NCBI RefSeq assembly: GCF_001431295.2
Contig: NZ_LKAJ02000001.1
Span: 2,170,001-2,234,000, forward strand
Length of the DNA stretch: 64,000 nucleotides
Origin: Candidatus Berkiella aquae
GTDB taxonomy: Bacteria > Pseudomonadota > Gammaproteobacteria > Berkiellales > Berkiellaceae
Direction: 5' to 3'
Each line of letters begins with the position of its first letter. Positions within the stretch are counted from its first letter, which is position 1. Below are positions 18,801-27,875 of this stretch, piece by piece. The notes beneath the pieces were generated by a model. It saw only the letters and a list, made by a program, of their open reading frames with translations. It was not told where the DNA came from and did not search any database. The translations under genes were made by a program, and so were the position numbers.

Positions 18801-18807
18801 ATAAAGG

Positions 18808-19641
18808 GTGTTTAGTTATCTTCATCGTTACCACGCCGGCTGCTTCGCCGATATTCACAAGCATCTTGTCCTGCTGGGGATTTTGCAATCATTGCAAAAG
18901 AAAGCAACGCCTTTTTGTGTATTGGATAGTCATGCGGGTGAAGGCGTTTATGATTTAAATAGTGTAGAAAGTCGGAAAACGGCGGAGCATCTGCAAGGTA
19001 TTCACAAATTGTGGAATATTAAAGAGCCTATTGATTTAGTGAAAGACTTTTTAGAGATTGTTGGCAGTTATAATAAAGTCGGAGAACATCGTTATTATCC
19101 TGGCTCCCCTGCTATTATGAGTCAAATGCTAAGAAGTCATGATGTGGGTATTTTTGTTGAAAAGCACCCTCAGGCCATCACGGCGTTACGTGCTTTTAGT
19201 CGAAGGCAAAATAAAAAAATCCGAGTTCATGAAAGAGATTCGCTAGAAGCAATTAAAGCATTAGTCCCCTTTACTGAAAAAAGAGGGCTCATTTTTATTG
19301 ACCCTAGCTATGAAGTCAAAACAGAATATGTCTCGATTATTGAGACGGTTCAAAGTGCTTACCAACGCTTTACTCAAGGTATTTTTGCTGTTTGGTATCC
19401 TATTTTGACAGAAGGTTATCATGAAAATTTACTGAGACAGTTGAAAAAAACGGGCATCAAAGAGATTTTTCAATGCGAATGGTCTCCTCATCCTGAAGAA
19501 CCGCAAGGAATGATAGGCAGTGGTATGGTGATTATTAATTCCCCTTGGCAATTAGATGTATCATTAGAAAATACTTTTAAATCATTAAATAAAACGTTAT
19601 TTACCCATGGTCAATATAAACAAGGGTGGTTATATGTTTAG
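18808..19641 (+). CDS. rlmJ: 23S rRNA (adenine-2030-N6)-methyltransferase RlmJ
   Basis: 277 residues from a GTG start giving MFSYLHRYHAGCFADIHKH, which aligns with the RlmJ N-terminus (MLSYRHSFHAGNHADVLKH in E. coli), so the start is secure. Other landmarks are 'VLDSHAGEGVYDL' (SAM site) and 'LIFIDPSYEVKTEY'. The catalytic motif is DPSY where the family normally has DPPY. It methylates A2030 of 23S rRNA on naked RNA. The ribosome binding site AGGAAG lies within a repeat copy ending at 18800. The 3' end overlaps a possible 62-residue gene. Confidence 0.93.
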   Translation: MFSYLHRYHAGCFADIHKHLVLLGILQSLQKKATPFCVLDSHAGEGVYDLNSVESRKTAEHLQGIHKLWNIKEPIDLVKDFLEIVGSYNKVGEHRYYPGSPAIMSQMLRSHDVGIFVEKHPQAITALRAFSRRQNKKIRVHERDSLEAIKALVPFTEKRGLIFIDPSYEVKTEYVSIIETVQSAYQRFTQGIFAVWYPILTEGYHENLLRQLKKTGIKEIFQCEWSPHPEEPQGMIGSGMVIINSPWQLDVSLENTFKSLNKTLFTHGQYKQGWLYV

Positions 19642-19822
19642 ACCTTTCAATTTCATTCAACGTATTAAACAAGCTTTTTTCATGTGGTTAATACGTTTAC
19701 TGTCGACTTCTAACCAACGTTTTATGCCATTGATAAAACAATCGGCTTTTTATCATCAATGTAATCCACAAAAATTACACCCTGCTAATGACAACCAATA
19801 TGATGGCTCCATCCAAAGATAG
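19634..19822 (+). CDS. Possible small amphipathic protein
   Basis: 62 residues from an ATG at 19634 that overlaps the rlmJ stop (8 bases), an arrangement typical of coupled translation. The N-terminal ~28 residues form an amphipathic or membrane-associating helix rich in Phe, Ile and Arg; the rest is polar. No family is recognised. It could be a genuine small protein or a chance frame; the tight coupling and the lack of any alternative feature in the gap favour a gene. Confidence 0.4.
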   Translation: MFRPFNFIQRIKQAFFMWLIRLLSTSNQRFMPLIKQSAFYHQCNPQKLHPANDNQYDGSIQR

Positions 19823-19877
19823 CTTGACAAGCTACTGACTTTTATATTAAAAATCAGTTTTTTAGTGGGGAACTAAC

Positions 19878-20171
19878 ATGAGTACAAAAGGTGTATTGCC
19901 TTCTGATATTGAAGAAAAAAATGATGACGATTTAGATGCAAGAATTTTATTAGCTCAAAAACAGTTAGAAGAATTGCAACAGCAAAATCAAAAAGAAAAA
20001 CAAGAACTCGTAAAAGCAGAGCAGCAAAATGTCCTTTTAAAAAAACAAACACTACAGGTTGCTTTTGCTCTGCTAACGCTCCCTCCCGAGCAACCTTCTC
20101 GCTATGAAGAAATGAAGCGACGCAGAGAACAACGCTTAAAAAAACAAGAAAAGAAAACGCCAAAGAAATAA
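19878..20171 (+). CDS. Small coiled-coil protein of unknown function
   Basis: 97 residues, preceded by GGGGAA about 7 bases before the ATG. Residues 20-60 are a strongly predicted coiled coil rich in Gln, Glu and Lys (LEELQQQNQKEKQELVKAEQ), and the tail is a run of Arg/Lys-rich residues. No Cys, signal peptide or membrane segment. It converges on dnaQ with only 3 bases between stops. The basic tail suggests nucleic-acid or acidic-partner binding, which is inference only. Confidence 0.65.
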   Translation: MSTKGVLPSDIEEKNDDDLDARILLAQKQLEELQQQNQKEKQELVKAEQQNVLLKKQTLQVAFALLTLPPEQPSRYEEMKRRREQRLKKQEKKTPKK

Positions 20172-20174
20172 CCT

Positions 20175-20864
20175 TCAAAAAGCGTCTTGCTTTAAAACCT
20201 TTGACATAAAAGAAAGATGCGCATTCAATTCATCTTCGGTGGGTTCAATAACCGGAATATTCCATTGCTTGATGACACGCGCTTCGACTTGCTGCACGCT
20301 GGCTGCTTGCTCACTCACTGCATCTTCTAAAACCAATGCATTTTGGCCACCTGTCATCACTAAATACAGGTTGGCTAGAATATCCGCGTCAAGTAACGCG
20401 CCATGTTTATCACGATGTTGATTATCAACATTGTAACGTTTACATAACGCATCTAGATTATTACGTTGTCCTGGATGTTTTTGCCTTGCAAAAGCCAAGG
20501 TATCAAAGACGCTACATTGATTAGTGAGGGTCTGCCAAGCTTTCTCTTTTAATAAGGTAAATTCATGCTCAATAAAACCCACGTCAAAGGGCGCATTATG
20601 AATGATTAATTCTGCACCTTGAATAAAGGTTTTAAACTCATTTGCAATTTCATGAAAACGCGGCTTACCTTCCAAAAAGCTATCGGTAATGCCATGCACT
20701 TTCATGGCACCTGGATCGACTGCTCTATCAGGCTGAATATAGGTATGGAACACTTTACCCGTCAAACGACGATTGATCACTTCCACACAACCAATTTCAA
20801 TAATGCGATGACCTTGTGCTGGCGAAAGACCCGTTGTTTCGGTATCTAAAACAACTTGCCTCAT
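20175..20864 (-). CDS. dnaQ: DNA polymerase III epsilon subunit DnaQ
   Basis: 229 residues. The DEDDh exonuclease motifs are complete: ExoI '[11 protein letters not shown]', ExoII '[15 protein letters not shown]', ExoIII '[19 protein letters not shown]'. It is the 3'-5' proofreading subunit of the replicative polymerase; the C-terminal tail contacts the alpha subunit. Its ATG overlaps the rnhA stop by 4 bases. The gloB/yafS-rnhA-dnaQ order is the conserved gammaproteobacterial arrangement. Confidence 0.95.
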   Translation of the reverse strand: MRQVVLDTETTGLSPAQGHRIIEIGCVEVINRRLTGKVFHTYIQPDRAVDPGAMKVHGITDSFLEGKPRFHEIANEFKTFIQGAELIIHNAPFDVGFIEHEFTLLKEKAWQTLTNQCSVFDTLAFARQKHPGQRNNLDALCKRYNVDNQHRDKHGALLDADILANLYLVMTGGQNALVLEDAVSEQAASVQQVEARVIKQWNIPVIEPTEDELNAHLSFMSKVLKQDAF

Positions 20865-21325
20865 GAGCCTATTTCCTTCTTTAAAGAAAGTGCAATGATA
20901 GCTTCTCGCGCTAATTCATCCACACGTTCATTTTCATCATGGCCACTATGCCCTTTTACCCAATGCCATTCGACTTGATGGCGTTTTACTTCATTATCGA
21001 GCTCAACCCAAAGATCTTGATTTTTCACCGGTTTATTATTTGCCGTGCGCCATTGACGCTTTTTCCAAGAAATCATCCACTCGGTGATGCCTTTTTTGAC
21101 ATATTCAGAATCGGTCGTTAAAACCACATGACAAGGACGCTTTAAAGCTCTCAATCCCATAATCGCTGCCATTAATTCCATGCGATTATTGGTTGTTTCT
21201 TTTTCTGCACCACTTAAGGTTTTTTCATGCTGACCTTGGCGTAATAAAACGCCCCAACCACCAGGACCTGGATTTCCTGAGCAAGCTCCATCCGTAAATA
21301 ATTCTACTTTATCTATTTGAGTCAT
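20861..21325 (-). CDS. rnhA: Ribonuclease HI
   Basis: 154 residues, the normal length. The four catalytic carboxylates can be seen in '[17 protein letters not shown]' (Asp), '[10 protein letters not shown]' (Glu), '[11 protein letters not shown]' (Asp) and '[10 protein letters not shown]' (Asp). It degrades RNA in RNA:DNA hybrids. It sits 11 bases after the yafS-like gene and overlaps dnaQ by 4 bases. Confidence 0.97.
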   Translation of the reverse strand: MTQIDKVELFTDGACSGNPGPGGWGVLLRQGQHEKTLSGAEKETTNNRMELMAAIMGLRALKRPCHVVLTTDSEYVKKGITEWMISWKKRQWRTANNKPVKNQDLWVELDNEVKRHQVEWHWVKGHSGHDENERVDELAREAIIALSLKKEIGS

Positions 21326-21336
21326 TTTTATACTAA

Positions 21337-22080
21337 CTATCGAACCGTGGTTGTGGGTTTAGGCAATCCTTCTGCAGGTTGCCAGATACTTTTCTCAGGC
21401 TTAAATCGAGCACGCATGGGTAGCAGAGGCACCACTCTTTTTACCGCGACGAGTGTATAGGCCCCGCCAAAAAATGGCCAGCAGTTTTCACCCCACCCTT
21501 CTAAAAAGTTCAAGCGTCGTTGCCATGTGAGGCTGGATAAAGGCGGACGAAAATAAAAGGCTTTACCACTAACAATTTGAAAGTTAAGCAACTTCAACCA
21601 GTCTTTTAATCTATTTGAAGTTAACATTTTACCCTGGCGAGGAATTTTTCCCGTCATTTGCTTCCAGCCATGCCATAACCCCCAAAGGCTCATGGGATTA
21701 AAGCCTGTAATCACAATGTGTCCTTCAGGAATTAACACGCGATGTGCTTCTCGTAAAATTTCGTGCGGGTTCTCGGCGTGCTCTAAGGTGTGGGCTAATA
21801 CAACGACATCAACACTATCTGTGCGCAACGGAAGCGCTTCTAGCTCGCCTGGGAGGCCACTTAAGGCGCTATTGGTAGTCACTTGAGGATTAATTAAAAC
21901 GCGGTGTGAAATTAAACTGGTTTCGACCAGGGGCGTTAAATTTGAATCGCCCAGAAAAGCGAGATGGTAGCCATATAATTTAGCTAGTATTGTTTCTAAT
22001 TCTTCTTTTTCCGCATCGATGACCCATGACGCGACGGATTCGGTATACCATCTTTGTGTATATTCATTCTCTGCTACCAT
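21337..22080 (-). CDS. Class I SAM-dependent methyltransferase (YafS-like)
   Basis: 247 residues with a methyltransferase type-11 domain: '[20 protein letters not shown]' followed by '[20 protein letters not shown]'. Its position between gloB and rnhA equals that of E. coli yafS, which has no known substrate. The glycine-rich SAM motif I is degenerate (around '[14 protein letters not shown]'). It starts 32 bases from the divergent gloB gene. Confidence 0.85.
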   Translation of the reverse strand: MVAENEYTQRWYTESVASWVIDAEKEELETILAKLYGYHLAFLGDSNLTPLVETSLISHRVLINPQVTTNSALSGLPGELEALPLRTDSVDVVVLAHTLEHAENPHEILREAHRVLIPEGHIVITGFNPMSLWGLWHGWKQMTGKIPRQGKMLTSNRLKDWLKLLNFQIVSGKAFYFRPPLSSLTWQRRLNFLEGWGENCWPFFGGAYTLVAVKRVVPLLPMRARFKPEKSIWQPAEGLPKPTTTVR

Positions 22081-22112
22081 GTTCTAATAACTAATCCATA
22101 AAAGTGAGTTAA

Positions 22113-22886
22113 ATGAATAATATAATCGCTATCCCTGCATTTAAAGATAATTACATTTGGGCCATTCACAGTCTAGAAGGCAACAAGATTATCGTTGTCG
22201 ATCCAGGTGATGCCTCTCCCGTATTAGACTATTTGCAAGCTAATAAACTATCCCTTCATGCCATTCTAATCACGCACCATCATTTCGATCACAGCGGCGG
22301 CATTAAAGCACTACAAGCTCAATTCCCTAATATCGCTGTTTATGGATCTAAAAATGAATTTACTGAAGGCGTTACATCAACCATTGAAGAAGGATCTCAG
22401 CTTTATTTTCCCGAATTTAATTTAACACTGAATGTTTTAGATATTCCAGGCCACACCAAAGGCCATATTGCTTATTATAACGAGGAAATATTGTTTTGCG
22501 GTGATACGCTCTTTTCATGCGGTTGCGGCAAAATATTTGAGGGAACCCCCAGTCAAATGTTGCAGTCATTAGAAAAATTAAAACAATTGTCTGCAGAAAC
22601 CATGATGTATTGCGGACACGAATACACCAAAGCCAATATTGCATTTGCGCAAACGGTTGATCCAACCAATGCTGCTCTCGCGCAGCGATTAGCTGAGGTT
22701 CTTAAATGTGAAGCACAAGGACGCCCTACATTGCCCACTAAATTAAAAAATGAATTTGCATGCAATCCTTTTTTGCGCGTAAATACTCAAGAAATTATTC
22801 TCGCCGTTCAAAAACATTGGAATTTTGAAGCAATTGATCCCGTAACCCTATTTTCCCATTTACGTGAATGGAAAAATCAATTTTAA
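22113..22886 (+). CDS. gloB: Hydroxyacylglutathione hydrolase (glyoxalase II)
   Basis: 257 residues. The metallo-beta-lactamase zinc motif THHHFDHSGG is at residues ~52-61, with later metal ligands in 'IPGHTKGHI', 'LFCGDTLFSCGCG' and 'YCGHEYT'. It hydrolyses S-lactoylglutathione to D-lactate and glutathione, finishing methylglyoxal detoxification. It is divergent from yafS and upstream of mltD, as in many gammaproteobacteria. Confidence 0.96.
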   Translation: MNNIIAIPAFKDNYIWAIHSLEGNKIIVVDPGDASPVLDYLQANKLSLHAILITHHHFDHSGGIKALQAQFPNIAVYGSKNEFTEGVTSTIEEGSQLYFPEFNLTLNVLDIPGHTKGHIAYYNEEILFCGDTLFSCGCGKIFEGTPSQMLQSLEKLKQLSAETMMYCGHEYTKANIAFAQTVDPTNAALAQRLAEVLKCEAQGRPTLPTKLKNEFACNPFLRVNTQEIILAVQKHWNFEAIDPVTLFSHLREWKNQF

Positions 22887-23015
22887 AACAATCAGTTATT
22901 CAACTATGTCAATAGCTTGCTTTTCTGCACTTTTTTCATTACCATAAGCATCGAATTAATTTAGTAGCTTAAATCGTTGAAGAGTCATTGCAGTATTTCA
23001 ACGTAAGGATATTCC

Positions 23016-24446
23016 ATGCAGAAAAATGGTCATCATAAAATGCCCTTTTTTAGCACACTTCTTTGCATGATATTGACCATGCATTTCAGTGTCGCAGAGG
23101 CTTTTGGTCAATTGAGCACCGCTCGCAATTATAAATCTTCACATTTTGCTGAAGCTTCTTCAGTAGAAATTTGGAGTCGTGTACGTGATCAATTTCATTT
23201 AAATGCGCCAACTTCCATGCCTTCTATGCAAAAGCAGATCCGCAAATTAACGCGCTCACAAGACTATATAAATGAATTAGCCAATAACGCTTCTCCTTAT
23301 TTATATTACATTTTAGAAGAAGTTGAAAAACGCGGTATGCCAAGCGAAATTGCTTTGCTACCCATGATTGAAAGCACCTTTAACCCACATGCAGCTAGTA
23401 ACAAAGGGGCTGCAGGTTTATGGCAGTTAATGCCTTCTTTAGGCCGTCTTTACGGGTTAAAGCAAAATGCTTGGTATGATGGACGAAAAGATATTTATGA
23501 GTCCACCAAAGTTGCACTCGATCACCTCGAATATTTACATAAACGTTTTAATGGCAATTGGTTATTAGCACTTGCTGCTTACAATTCCGGTGAAACCAAA
23601 GTGATGACTGCTATTCGCATTAACCGCATGCAAAGCAAAGGCACTGATTTTTGGTCACTTAAACTGCCTAAAGAAACTTCTGAGTTTGTGCCCAAATTAT
23701 TAGCTTTGGCTGCTTTAATTAAAGCGCCGAAACAATATGGGGTTTCATTACCTTCTATTCCTAATAAACAAGTTTTCACTCGTATCAATACGGGCCGTGC
23801 AATGGATATTTCACATGCGGCAAAATTGGTTGATGTCTCTGAAAACCAGTTACGAAAATTGAATCCTGGTTTACACAAACGTTCCATGAATCCACAGGGT
23901 CCTTTTAATTTAGTGGTTCCTGTTAAAGGGGCAAAACAATTTACAGGACAACAACCAACAACAGCTAAACCGGTTATTGCTACCACCACGACATCAACAA
24001 CAGCTGCTGCAGCTGCAAAACCTGCAATCACTGCTAAACCTATTGTGACGAGTGTGGTTAAAGAAAAAGAAGCTCCCAAACCTGCAATTGCTGCGAAAAT
24101 GGTTTCTACCTCACGTTATCAAATTAAGAAAGGCGATAACATCGAGAAAATTGCCAAGCGGTTTCATACCACCCCTGCGGCAATTCAAAAACTAAATGGC
24201 ATGCCAAATGATGTGGTTGTGATTGGTAAAACACTCATGATCCCAGGCAGTCAAACCGCTATTGCCGCTAAACAAGCTTCCAGTTCGCCTAAGTTTCATA
24301 TTGTGAAAAAAGGTGAATCGTTACCTTTAATTAGTGAAAAACACCACGTTAAATTAAGTGATTTATTGGCTTATAACCATTTCAAATCACAAAGCACCGT
24401 TATTCGTCCTGGGCAAAAGATTAAGCTCAGCAAAGAAAATTCTTAA
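23016..24446 (+). CDS. mltD: Membrane-bound lytic murein transglycosylase D with LysM domains
   Basis: 476 residues. An N-terminal hydrophobic signal (LLCMILTMHFSVAEAF) is followed by a lytic transglycosylase domain with the catalytic Glu in 'LLPMIESTFNPHAAS' and the 'GAAGLWQLMP' signature. An Ala/Thr/Lys-rich linker (residues ~310-365) leads to two LysM peptidoglycan-binding domains (YQIKKGDNIEKIAKRFHTTP and FHIVKKGESLPLISEK). No lipobox is clear, unlike E. coli MltD. It cleaves peptidoglycan in the periplasm. A ribosome binding site AAGGA lies 8 bases before the ATG. Confidence 0.94.
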   Translation: MQKNGHHKMPFFSTLLCMILTMHFSVAEAFGQLSTARNYKSSHFAEASSVEIWSRVRDQFHLNAPTSMPSMQKQIRKLTRSQDYINELANNASPYLYYILEEVEKRGMPSEIALLPMIESTFNPHAASNKGAAGLWQLMPSLGRLYGLKQNAWYDGRKDIYESTKVALDHLEYLHKRFNGNWLLALAAYNSGETKVMTAIRINRMQSKGTDFWSLKLPKETSEFVPKLLALAALIKAPKQYGVSLPSIPNKQVFTRINTGRAMDISHAAKLVDVSENQLRKLNPGLHKRSMNPQGPFNLVVPVKGAKQFTGQQPTTAKPVIATTTTSTTAAAAAKPAITAKPIVTSVVKEKEAPKPAIAAKMVSTSRYQIKKGDNIEKIAKRFHTTPAAIQKLNGMPNDVVVIGKTLMIPGSQTAIAAKQASSSPKFHIVKKGESLPLISEKHHVKLSDLLAYNHFKSQSTVIRPGQKIKLSKENS

Positions 24447-24459
24447 TACGCCGCTTTAT

Positions 24460-24509
24460 ACGGCTTCTATATACAGTAGTAAGTTAAATTGCTTATATCT
24501 AGAAGCCGT
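24460..24509. terminator. Hairpin after mltD
   Basis: Inverted arms at 24460-24473 and 24496-24509 (14 bases, one mismatch) enclose a 22-base loop, 14 bases after the mltD stop. No strong T-run follows, so it is a terminator candidate or a small repeat. Confidence 0.4.
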
Positions 24510-24565
24510 TCTAAACTTGAAATGGGGACCTTCGTTCTAGTTTCAGCTACGAAGACAATATTGAT

Positions 24566-25297
24566 ATGACGCCAGAAACTGATCTCTACCAAATCTTTAC
24601 CCAAAAGCTGGGCTTTAAGCTCAGACTAAAGCAATTTGCTAAAGAACGCGGCATCGAGCTTACGATTGCTATTGTCGGTCTTTTTATCGGTATTGCAACG
24701 GTACTGGTGAGTAACAAAATTGGTGTTCATCAAGAAATTCTCCAGGCAAGCAGAATGACTGATAGCTACTTTAATGGCGTGGCAGAGCTATTTGCGCGCG
24801 GCATGGATGAAAACCAACGCATTAATCTCATTATTATTGCCCGTACGGAAGCCATTATTGAAGATCTAAACCAAATCAAAAAACCCGATAAACTGGCGAG
24901 CATTATTACCTTTGTCTCCCACTTAAAACCAAAATTGTTTTACCGAGAAGATGATGGTGAAAGCAAAAGAGATAAATATATCTTTTTAAGCGACATTAAC
25001 TTAGAAGGCGCTTATCTTCGCAATATTAATTTAGAAAAATCACGCTTAGCCAATAGCAATTTACGTAAAGCAGATTTAGGCGGTACTAACCTAAAAGACA
25101 CCAATGCCAAAAGAGTTAACTTTGAAAAAGCCAATCTCGATCGCGTTAATTTCACCAATGCTGATCTGCATGGCGCTAATTTCTATAAAGCTTCAATAAA
25201 AGAAGCTATTTTCACCAATGCTAATCTTGAAGGCGCAATCTGGGTTAATGGCAAACGTTGCGAGCCTGGATCAATTGGCGAATGTCATTTTAAATAA
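24566..25297 (+). CDS. Membrane-anchored pentapeptide-repeat protein
   Basis: 243 residues. A single membrane segment lies at about residues 31-50 (LTIAIVGLFIGIATVLVSN). The region from about residue 150 to 228 is a run of A(D/N)LxX-type pentapeptides (for example LEGAYLRNINLEKSRLANSN), which form a right-handed four-sided beta helix. The tail has two Cys that could form a disulfide. Function unknown; pentapeptide proteins range from DNA mimics to scaffolds and effectors. The ribosome binding site is weak (GAAGAC). It stands alone in the accessory stretch after mltD. Confidence 0.8.
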   Translation: MTPETDLYQIFTQKLGFKLRLKQFAKERGIELTIAIVGLFIGIATVLVSNKIGVHQEILQASRMTDSYFNGVAELFARGMDENQRINLIIIARTEAIIEDLNQIKKPDKLASIITFVSHLKPKLFYREDDGESKRDKYIFLSDINLEGAYLRNINLEKSRLANSNLRKADLGGTNLKDTNAKRVNFEKANLDRVNFTNADLHGANFYKASIKEAIFTNANLEGAIWVNGKRCEPGSIGECHFK

Positions 25298-25337
25298 CCC
25301 TCTCAATTAGCTATCTTTTCAACTACGTGATCTCAAG

Positions 25338-25366
25338 TTGACTAACTCCAAACTGAGCAGCAGAAT
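25338..25366 (+). promoter_or_regulatory. Candidate sigma70 promoter of the outer-membrane barrel gene
   Basis: TTGACT at 25338-25343 and CAGAAT at 25361-25366 are spaced by 17 bases, 39 bases upstream of the ATG at 25406. Confidence 0.4.
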
Positions 25367-25405
25367 GTAAAGATTATCTACGACGCTTGTCTCAAGGGAT
25401 CACTC

Positions 25406-26140
25406 ATGTCAATTAAACGGATGTTAACCCAAATTGCACTCTGCACCAGTGTACTTGTTCTACCTTCTATTGCTGAAGCGGCTTATTGGAGTCCGCACTT
25501 AGGTGCTGATATAAAATACTGGAATATCGAACCTAAGTTTGGCGTGAACTACGATTACGATCTGCTGTTTCCTGAAGTAACCAAAGCCGTAAACCTTTAT
25601 GTCGGTACCCGCATCAACGGTTATTTTGGTATCGATATTGGTTATGAACAATCTGCCCATAAAAAGAGTGGACGTGTTTTTGATGGCACAGAAATCTTCT
25701 TTGTTTCTCAAGAAACCATTGGAGATGCCGCCAATATTGACATGCGACTGCATGCCCTACATCTCGATTTAAATTTCTATTGGGAAGTCGCTAGACACTT
25801 TGAACTTAACTTTATGATGGGACTGCTTTACTTACACCCTGATACTCACATCATGCATCTTACCGATGGCACATGGCTAGAATTTCGTAATAAAAGCGAT
25901 GAGAAATGGACAGGGAGTTTTGGACTTGGCGCCGTTTATACCCCAATTCCTTATATTAGCATTCGCGCTTTAGTGGCTTGGGATCAAACACAGCGCATCA
26001 ATTACTTAGGGTTTGACGAAGATAATCAATACTATGATCTTCATCCCTATAAACATGCAACCACTTTTAATTTCGGCATCATCTGGAATATTCTTCCTCC
26101 CAGAAGAACAAAATCTTGCGCAGAATTTGAATATTCTTAA
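25406..26140 (+). CDS. Outer-membrane beta-barrel protein
   Basis: 244 residues. A signal peptide ends near 'LPSIAEAAYWS'. The mature part alternates hydrophobic and polar residues with many aromatic girdles (GADIKYWNIEPKFGVNYDY; ELNFMMGLLYLHPD; FGLGAVYTPIPYISIRALVAW), as in 8-stranded OmpA/OmpW-like barrels. It does not end in the usual terminal Phe; a tail with one Cys follows the last strand (TTFNFGIIWNILPP). Ligand or role unknown. It converges on the coiled-coil membrane gene with 5 bases between them. Confidence 0.75.
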   Translation: MSIKRMLTQIALCTSVLVLPSIAEAAYWSPHLGADIKYWNIEPKFGVNYDYDLLFPEVTKAVNLYVGTRINGYFGIDIGYEQSAHKKSGRVFDGTEIFFVSQETIGDAANIDMRLHALHLDLNFYWEVARHFELNFMMGLLYLHPDTHIMHLTDGTWLEFRNKSDEKWTGSFGLGAVYTPIPYISIRALVAWDQTQRINYLGFDEDNQYYDLHPYKHATTFNFGIIWNILPPRRTKSCAEFEYS

Positions 26141-26145
26141 CATAA

Positions 26146-27690
26146 TTAAAGAGGACGCCTCTTCTTCCTTAAGGAAAAAGTCGGTGGCCTCTTTTCTTCT
26201 TGTAATTGCTCACAAATTTCCAGTTGAGCAACTAATTTAGCTCGTCGATTACGATTGGACACTAATACGTTTGAATCAATAGGATTGGGCACTTTTCCTT
26301 TTTGCAAAAGTTTATCAAGTTGATTATTTAATCTATCTCTAACATCCGTATCACTAAATCTTGCAATTTGAAAACGCTTGTGTGAAACAAATAATTTTAA
26401 TTGTTTTGCCTCATTTTGACTCAATTGCTGTGTCGTACAATATTTCTTATAAAGATCAAACAAACTCACAACGCCCGCGGTTGTACCAATTGCTAGCATC
26501 AGTGGATTCAATACCGTTGAAAATTCTGGCGTTGGCATAATAGCCAGTATTAATGCACAAACAGCTGAAATCGAGCCAAAATCAACACTTTTTGACTTAC
26601 CTTCTTCATTTAATTTAGTTAATAATAATGCTTGATGAGAAGCTGAAATTTCTTTAATTAGTTCCGCTAAACGACCTAAATCAACCGGTTCATTGAGATG
26701 ATCATTTTTATCGGATAACAAGAGTTTTTGCTCAGCAATATGATATTGTAGATATCGAATATCATCCGTTACATATTGTTGAAGATATTTTTTTAACAGA
26801 TTTGGTTTTTTTTTATCCAGCAAAGGCGCGGTATTTCTCGGCGGTAAGTCTAACGTTCCCAGACGTAAATTTTCTAAACGTTGCTTGAGCTCAGCTTGGC
26901 GCTTTAATAAAAATGGTTGATCTTTTTTTTGCTCAGCATGAGTTACGGTATCTAATTGTTTCTCAACCTCTTTTAGTAAGGTTTGAATTTTTTTATATTT
27001 GAGACATTGAATTTGTAAAATGCCTGATTGAGAACTCGCTTGTTCAGCCAATTTTAATAACATTGAATCAACATCAAAAGTGACAGGATCGATCTCTTTA
27101 AAAAACTCGGTTGTGGTTTTTTTTCTAGCTAAAAAGTCGGCATTTTGCTGGTTAACTTGGGTATGGATCTCTTGTAATTGATTCATTGCGGCTTCATTCT
27201 TCAAAATACGTATACCCGTAATTTCTTTTAATAAAGCTTGATTGGTGCTAATTTTTACTTGTAAATGCCCAATGAGATCATCCGTTTCTTTTAAATCATG
27301 CAGTACAATCAACTTAGCATGAAAATCAATATCATTTTGGATATGTATTTGCTTTAAGGCGGCGTGCTTTTCTTGTAACGCTAAAAATGCAATTTTCTCT
27401 GCTCTTAATTCTGCAATACTTTTCAACAAAGCAGAAGAACAAACCACCACGGTAACAACTGGCGCACTCACTTGCGTGCTACCCAACATGACCGCTGCTG
27501 TTAGACCAATCGCACCAATATGCAATGCATATAAGGTTGATAGTTTCGCTTTTTCTTGCCAGCTCTGTTCAGGCCTTGCTTTAACCCATATTTGCCGAAT
27601 ACCAAAAGCAGTTGCCGCAATTGCTCCTATCTTCCCAACAATCGAGCCCACCCTAATTAACGGTCTTAAAGTATCAAACCAATGAAACAT
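26146..27690 (-). CDS. Unknown coiled-coil protein with two hydrophobic segments
   Basis: 514 residues with no recognised family. A hydrophobic region at about residues 50-90 could form one or two membrane helices, and a second at about 370-415 (ISAVCALILAIMPTPEF, LMLAIGTTAGVVSLF). Between them lies about 250 residues of Gln/Glu/Lys/Leu-rich helix with coiled-coil character. The C-terminus is Glu-rich then strongly basic (EEKRPPTFSLRKKRRPL). Coiled coils, hydrophobic hairpins and a Glu-containing tail are frequent in Dot/Icm effectors of Legionellales, but this is only a resemblance. It is divergent from tetR. Confidence 0.6.
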   Translation of the reverse strand: MFHWFDTLRPLIRVGSIVGKIGAIAATAFGIRQIWVKARPEQSWQEKAKLSTLYALHIGAIGLTAAVMLGSTQVSAPVVTVVVCSSALLKSIAELRAEKIAFLALQEKHAALKQIHIQNDIDFHAKLIVLHDLKETDDLIGHLQVKISTNQALLKEITGIRILKNEAAMNQLQEIHTQVNQQNADFLARKKTTTEFFKEIDPVTFDVDSMLLKLAEQASSQSGILQIQCLKYKKIQTLLKEVEKQLDTVTHAEQKKDQPFLLKRQAELKQRLENLRLGTLDLPPRNTAPLLDKKKPNLLKKYLQQYVTDDIRYLQYHIAEQKLLLSDKNDHLNEPVDLGRLAELIKEISASHQALLLTKLNEEGKSKSVDFGSISAVCALILAIMPTPEFSTVLNPLMLAIGTTAGVVSLFDLYKKYCTTQQLSQNEAKQLKLFVSHKRFQIARFSDTDVRDRLNNQLDKLLQKGKVPNPIDSNVLVSNRNRRAKLVAQLEICEQLQEEKRPPTFSLRKKRRPL

Positions 27691-27818
27691 GGATAACTTA
27701 TTTTTATAAGCGAAAAATTCAATATACCCACTCCCCTACAAAATGCGAAGCATAATTCACAGCCAGTTATTGAACCCCATCAAAACTTGCATCTACACTG
27801 TTATTTCATCCAATGCAC

Positions 27819-27848
27819 TTGACTAGTTAGTCAAATGTCCTATATATT
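27819..27848 (+). promoter_or_regulatory. TetR operator overlapping the tetR promoter
   Basis: TTGACTAGTTAGTCAA at 27819-27834 has 7-base inverted arms around GT. Its first six bases (TTGACT) also serve as a -35 box, with TATATT at 27843-27848 (18-base spacing) or TATATA at 27841 (16) as -10. A repressor bound here would block RNA polymerase, the usual TetR autoregulation layout. Confidence 0.65.
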
Positions 27849-27875
27849 ACTTTAAGGATGAGAGGAGATTCTGGA

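Noticed and set aside
23579-24079. 166-residue minus-strand ORF opposite mltD
   Set aside because: Composition is Ala/Val/Thr-rich and follows from the mltD codons and its Ala/Thr linker; no ribosome binding site; mltD is certain.
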